A stretch of DNA of 45,229 bases, taken from positions 1-45,229 of the forward strand of contig JAUXIJ010000018.1 of the NCBI GenBank assembly GCA_030621085.1, read 5' to 3'. The stretch's first letter is position 1, and each line of letters begins with the position of its first letter. Both the position numbers and the translations under genes were made by a program. This document shows, piece after piece, positions 43,483 through 45,229 of this stretch. The notes beneath the pieces were generated by a model. That model made no database searches and was not told where the DNA came from. It saw only the letters and a program-made list of their open reading frames with translations. Source of the stretch: Candidatus Cloacimonadota bacterium (GTDB taxonomy: Bacteria > Cloacimonadota > Cloacimonadia > Cloacimonadales > TCS61).

Positions 43483-44401
43483 TTCTCTCCTCCAACTCTT
43501 TCACCTTATCCTTCAATTCCTTTATCCTGAATTCTCTGTCTGCGAATAGACTATTATAGTGTTCGAGTTCTTTATTTTTTTCTTCCAATTCAGCGGTACG
43601 TTCTTTTACCAATTCTTCCAGGTGTTCATGGTATTTGGTGAGTTCATTTTTCGCTTGTTTGCGTTCTTTTTCAGTCTCGATGTTATGCAGACCAAAAGCA
43701 ATATCTTCTGCGACTTCTTTAAATAGACTATGTTCTTCTTTATCTTTTACGAATTTTTTTGGTATTGAAACAGAAATAATACCATAAATTTTACCTTCAT
43801 ATTCCAGCCGAATTGATATTCCAGCTCTGCCTGCATAATTCACGGAAAGCGGACAATCCTTGCATTTATTTAGTGGATTTTCTGTTATTATTACATCCGA
43901 TTTTTTTAATGCAATCTTCCCACAAGCTGCTATCTTACCGCTTTTCATGAGCTCGATCATAAGTGAAAATTCTTTACCAAAACCGGACTCAGCAGAAGTA
44001 ATATATTTTCCTGTCTCATCCAACAAAGCAATCCATGCATTAAAATAGCCTCTTGTTTCAGTAAGATTTTCACTTGCTCCTTTTATGAGTCTATCACGGT
44101 CTTTCTCTTTTGTGATAAGCTGGTTGACATTGCGAATAGCACGTAGCACTCGATTGAGATGTTTTACCTTCTCTTCCGCCTGTTTACGCTTGGTGATGAG
44201 CCTTGATATAATGATGCCAAATATTAGGAAAAAAGCAATCACTGATAATCGTATATAGATTTCATGAGGGGGTACATCGGTGATCAGCAACTCCAACATT
44301 GTCCCTTCATAGAAAGTAAGATAATCCAAGACAGCATCAAATATCCAAAACAACAGCCCAAACATAACCGAAACAGTAATCACTTTATGTTCAGTCTTCA
44401 T
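43475..44401 (-). CDS. Kinase-less membrane sensor: two TM, GAF-like domain, coiled-coil tail
   Basis: A 308-residue protein from the ATG at 44401 (preceded by AAGGA); the frame is open to 44446, which is the other possible start. TM1 ('VSVMFGLLFWIFDAVLDYL') and TM2 ('LSVIAFFLIFGIIISRLI') enclose a short loop. A GAF-like domain follows (about 85-245: 'YFNAWIALLDETGKYITSAE', 'GRAGISIRLEYEGKIYGIIS') with a CxxC in 'NKCKDCPLS'. The end is a coiled coil and the tail 'YNSLFADREFRIKELKDKV', almost identical to the one at 42007. No kinase core. Its stop overlaps the start of the next gene. Confidence 0.82.
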   Translation of the reverse strand: MKTEHKVITVSVMFGLLFWIFDAVLDYLTFYEGTMLELLITDVPPHEIYIRLSVIAFFLIFGIIISRLITKRKQAEEKVKHLNRVLRAIRNVNQLITKEKDRDRLIKGASENLTETRGYFNAWIALLDETGKYITSAESGFGKEFSLMIELMKSGKIAACGKIALKKSDVIITENPLNKCKDCPLSVNYAGRAGISIRLEYEGKIYGIISVSIPKKFVKDKEEHSLFKEVAEDIAFGLHNIETEKERKQAKNELTKYHEHLEELVKERTAELEEKNKELEHYNSLFADREFRIKELKDKVKELEERSE

Positions 44402-44450
44402 GACTTGTCCTTCCCTTTCGTTCGATTTCAGATTTTTCCAATTCATTAAT

Positions 44451-44513
44451 TTAATTTTTTTGAATATTTACTTCTTTTAAAAGTTGTTCTCTGATTTTAT
44501 CAAGATTTTTCAT
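44451..44513 (-). CDS. Possible 20-residue ORF
   Basis: An ATG at 44513 with a good SD (AGGAGATAAAA) opens a 20-codon frame, MKNLDKIREQLLKEVNIQKN, ending at TAA just before the start region of the GAF sensor gene. It may be a leader peptide coupled to that gene, or the relic of a longer protein. Low confidence, since length alone cannot support it. Confidence 0.25.
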   Translation of the reverse strand: MKNLDKIREQLLKEVNIQKN

Positions 44514-44653
44514 TTTTATCTCCTAATAACGGGTTGCGAGTTGTGAGTTCATTTCCATTTCCTACCCCATAAAAATTGAATGAAATATATACAGAACAAT
44601 TTTCTAATAATAATGGAAATTTTGTAAAGATAGTTTTTATTTTATATTTATTT

Positions 44654-44842
44654 TTAAAAATGGCAATAGAGGAATTTTAAGAGATTGCCGGAATGAATAG
44701 CATCGAGCAATAATAATAACTGTTTATCATTCAGTTGCTCCAACTCTTTTCCTGTGCATCGTTCGTAATATTTCCTGAAAGCAGTTTCAATGGCAAATTC
44801 ATAAGAATTCTCTAATTCAAATTCTTTCGCATCAATTTTCAT
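44654..44842 (-). CDS. Small hypothetical protein
   Basis: The 62-residue product (MKIDAKEFELENSYEFAIET at its start, then a helical region ending 'LLLDAIHSGNLLKFLYCHF') starts at an ATG with AGAGGA in front (44842); a longer frame to 44905 lacks an SD. It is predicted helical and acidic and has no signal peptide. I do not recognise it. It stands alone between the sensory island and the divergent gene at 45111. Confidence 0.45.
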   Translation of the reverse strand: MKIDAKEFELENSYEFAIETAFRKYYERCTGKELEQLNDKQLLLLLDAIHSGNLLKFLYCHF

Positions 44843-45110
44843 ATTATCCTCTAGTAATTTAATAATGCAAACTATATTCCAATATTCGTATACCAAAAAT
44901 CGCAAACAACTTAAACATTTATTATTTAGAATTTTATTTTATATAATAACTGAAAATAAATTTAATTTTTACAAAATTAATTGGGACAAAACCGGGCAGA
45001 CTGTGACAAAATGCCACTTATTTTATTCATATAAAAGTTATTATTAAATTTCTTGACGTGAAATGAAACTGAAACAAGTTCTCTTCAAATTTAAAAAAAA
45101 TGGAGTTTAA

Positions 45111-45229
45111 ATGAATTTAAAACCACAACCATTTGTAAATAGAAAACATAACCTGATAATAGGTTTAATTGTTTTTGCTTTTTCTTTGATTATTTATTAT
45201 CTAACTTTTGCCCGTTCGCTTTCTTTCTG
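45111..45229 (+). CDS. DUF2723-like membrane protein, N terminus only
   Basis: The ATG at 45111 (GGAG upstream) opens a frame through the right edge (39 codons plus two bases). A basic N terminus is followed by one membrane segment, 'NLIIGLIVFAFSLIIYYLTF', and then 'ARSLSF' plus a partial TG codon, probably Trp. This matches the start of DUF2723 proteins (TM1 followed by a 'SFWDCGEF'-like motif), which are large polytopic proteins, some of them O-mannosyltransferase-like. Identification rests on a short stretch. Confidence 0.55.
   Translation, partial: MNLKPQPFVNRKHNLIIGLIVFAFSLIIYYLTFARSLSF

Noticed and set aside
2982..45058. Recurring TTGAC boxes (2982, 13784 minus, 16056, 24800, 29804, 45053) as sigma-70 promoters
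   Set aside because: They lie at plausible distances before genes, but none has a convincing -10 at 16-18 bases, so I do not call promoters from them.

Overview
The window is AT-rich, densely packed bacterial DNA. It looks like an anaerobic, Gram-negative (diderm) member of the Fibrobacterota-Chlorobiota-Bacteroidota superphylum, most plausibly Candidatus Cloacimonadota or a close relative. The reasons are a gingipain-type C25 peptidase, the start of a DUF2723-type membrane protein, lipoproteins and signal peptides, NADH/ferredoxin-type tungsten oxidoreductase genes, a sigma-54 regulator, and gene junctions full of palindromic repeats. The lineage is inferred; there is no rRNA gene here.

Layout. 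1-2593 (minus): 5' part of a secreted C25 peptidase that runs off the left edge. 3.0-4.9 kb (plus): the translational GTPase typA. 4.9-5.8 kb: no gene, but several palindromes and one MITE-like element. 5.8-15.9 kb (all minus): antiporter with a fused PTS EIIA domain, miaB, a GxxExxY protein bracketed by two copies of a dispersed repeat, amino-acid permease with a fused EIIA domain, metG, a Cys-rich TPR protein and nadE. Many of these junctions carry copies of an 'ATCCGTGTTCTATT' repeat.

16.1-23.4 kb (plus) is the most unusual locus. An aldehyde:ferredoxin oxidoreductase (AOR, tungstopterin enzyme) is split into two genes. The pterin-binding N-domain is a separate 264-residue protein, and the rest of the enzyme is fused behind a NuoG/HndD-like [2Fe-2S]+2[4Fe-4S] module. 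Between the two halves lie NuoE- and NuoF-like genes. A ThiF-like adenylyltransferase and a ThiS/MoaD-like carrier ending in Gly-Gly follow, then a TPR lipoprotein, ppnP and a ferredoxin with a signal peptide. I infer an NAD(P)- and ferredoxin-linked, possibly electron-bifurcating, tungsten aldehyde oxidoreductase.

23.4-27.9 kb (plus): a PDZ-containing exported protein behind a near-perfect sigma-54 promoter, then an NtrY/NtrC-type two-component system whose regulator is a sigma-54 activator. 28.0-34.3 kb (plus): sppA, a TPR protein, tRNA-Leu(UAG), and the classical tig-clpP-clpX protein-quality operon.

34.4-44.5 kb (minus): a sensory island with a dCache/HisKA_2 kinase, a REC-PAS protein broken by a frameshift, a lone receiver, a periplasmic-binding-domain hybrid sensor kinase, and sensor proteins without a kinase domain that end in a shared coiled-coil tail. 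Inside it sits a small HUH (Y1) transposase of the RAYT type, flanked on both sides by REP-like hairpins. The REP arms covary with those of a second REP family at 38.8 kb. The right edge holds a small unknown ORF and the first 39 codons of a DUF2723-like protein.
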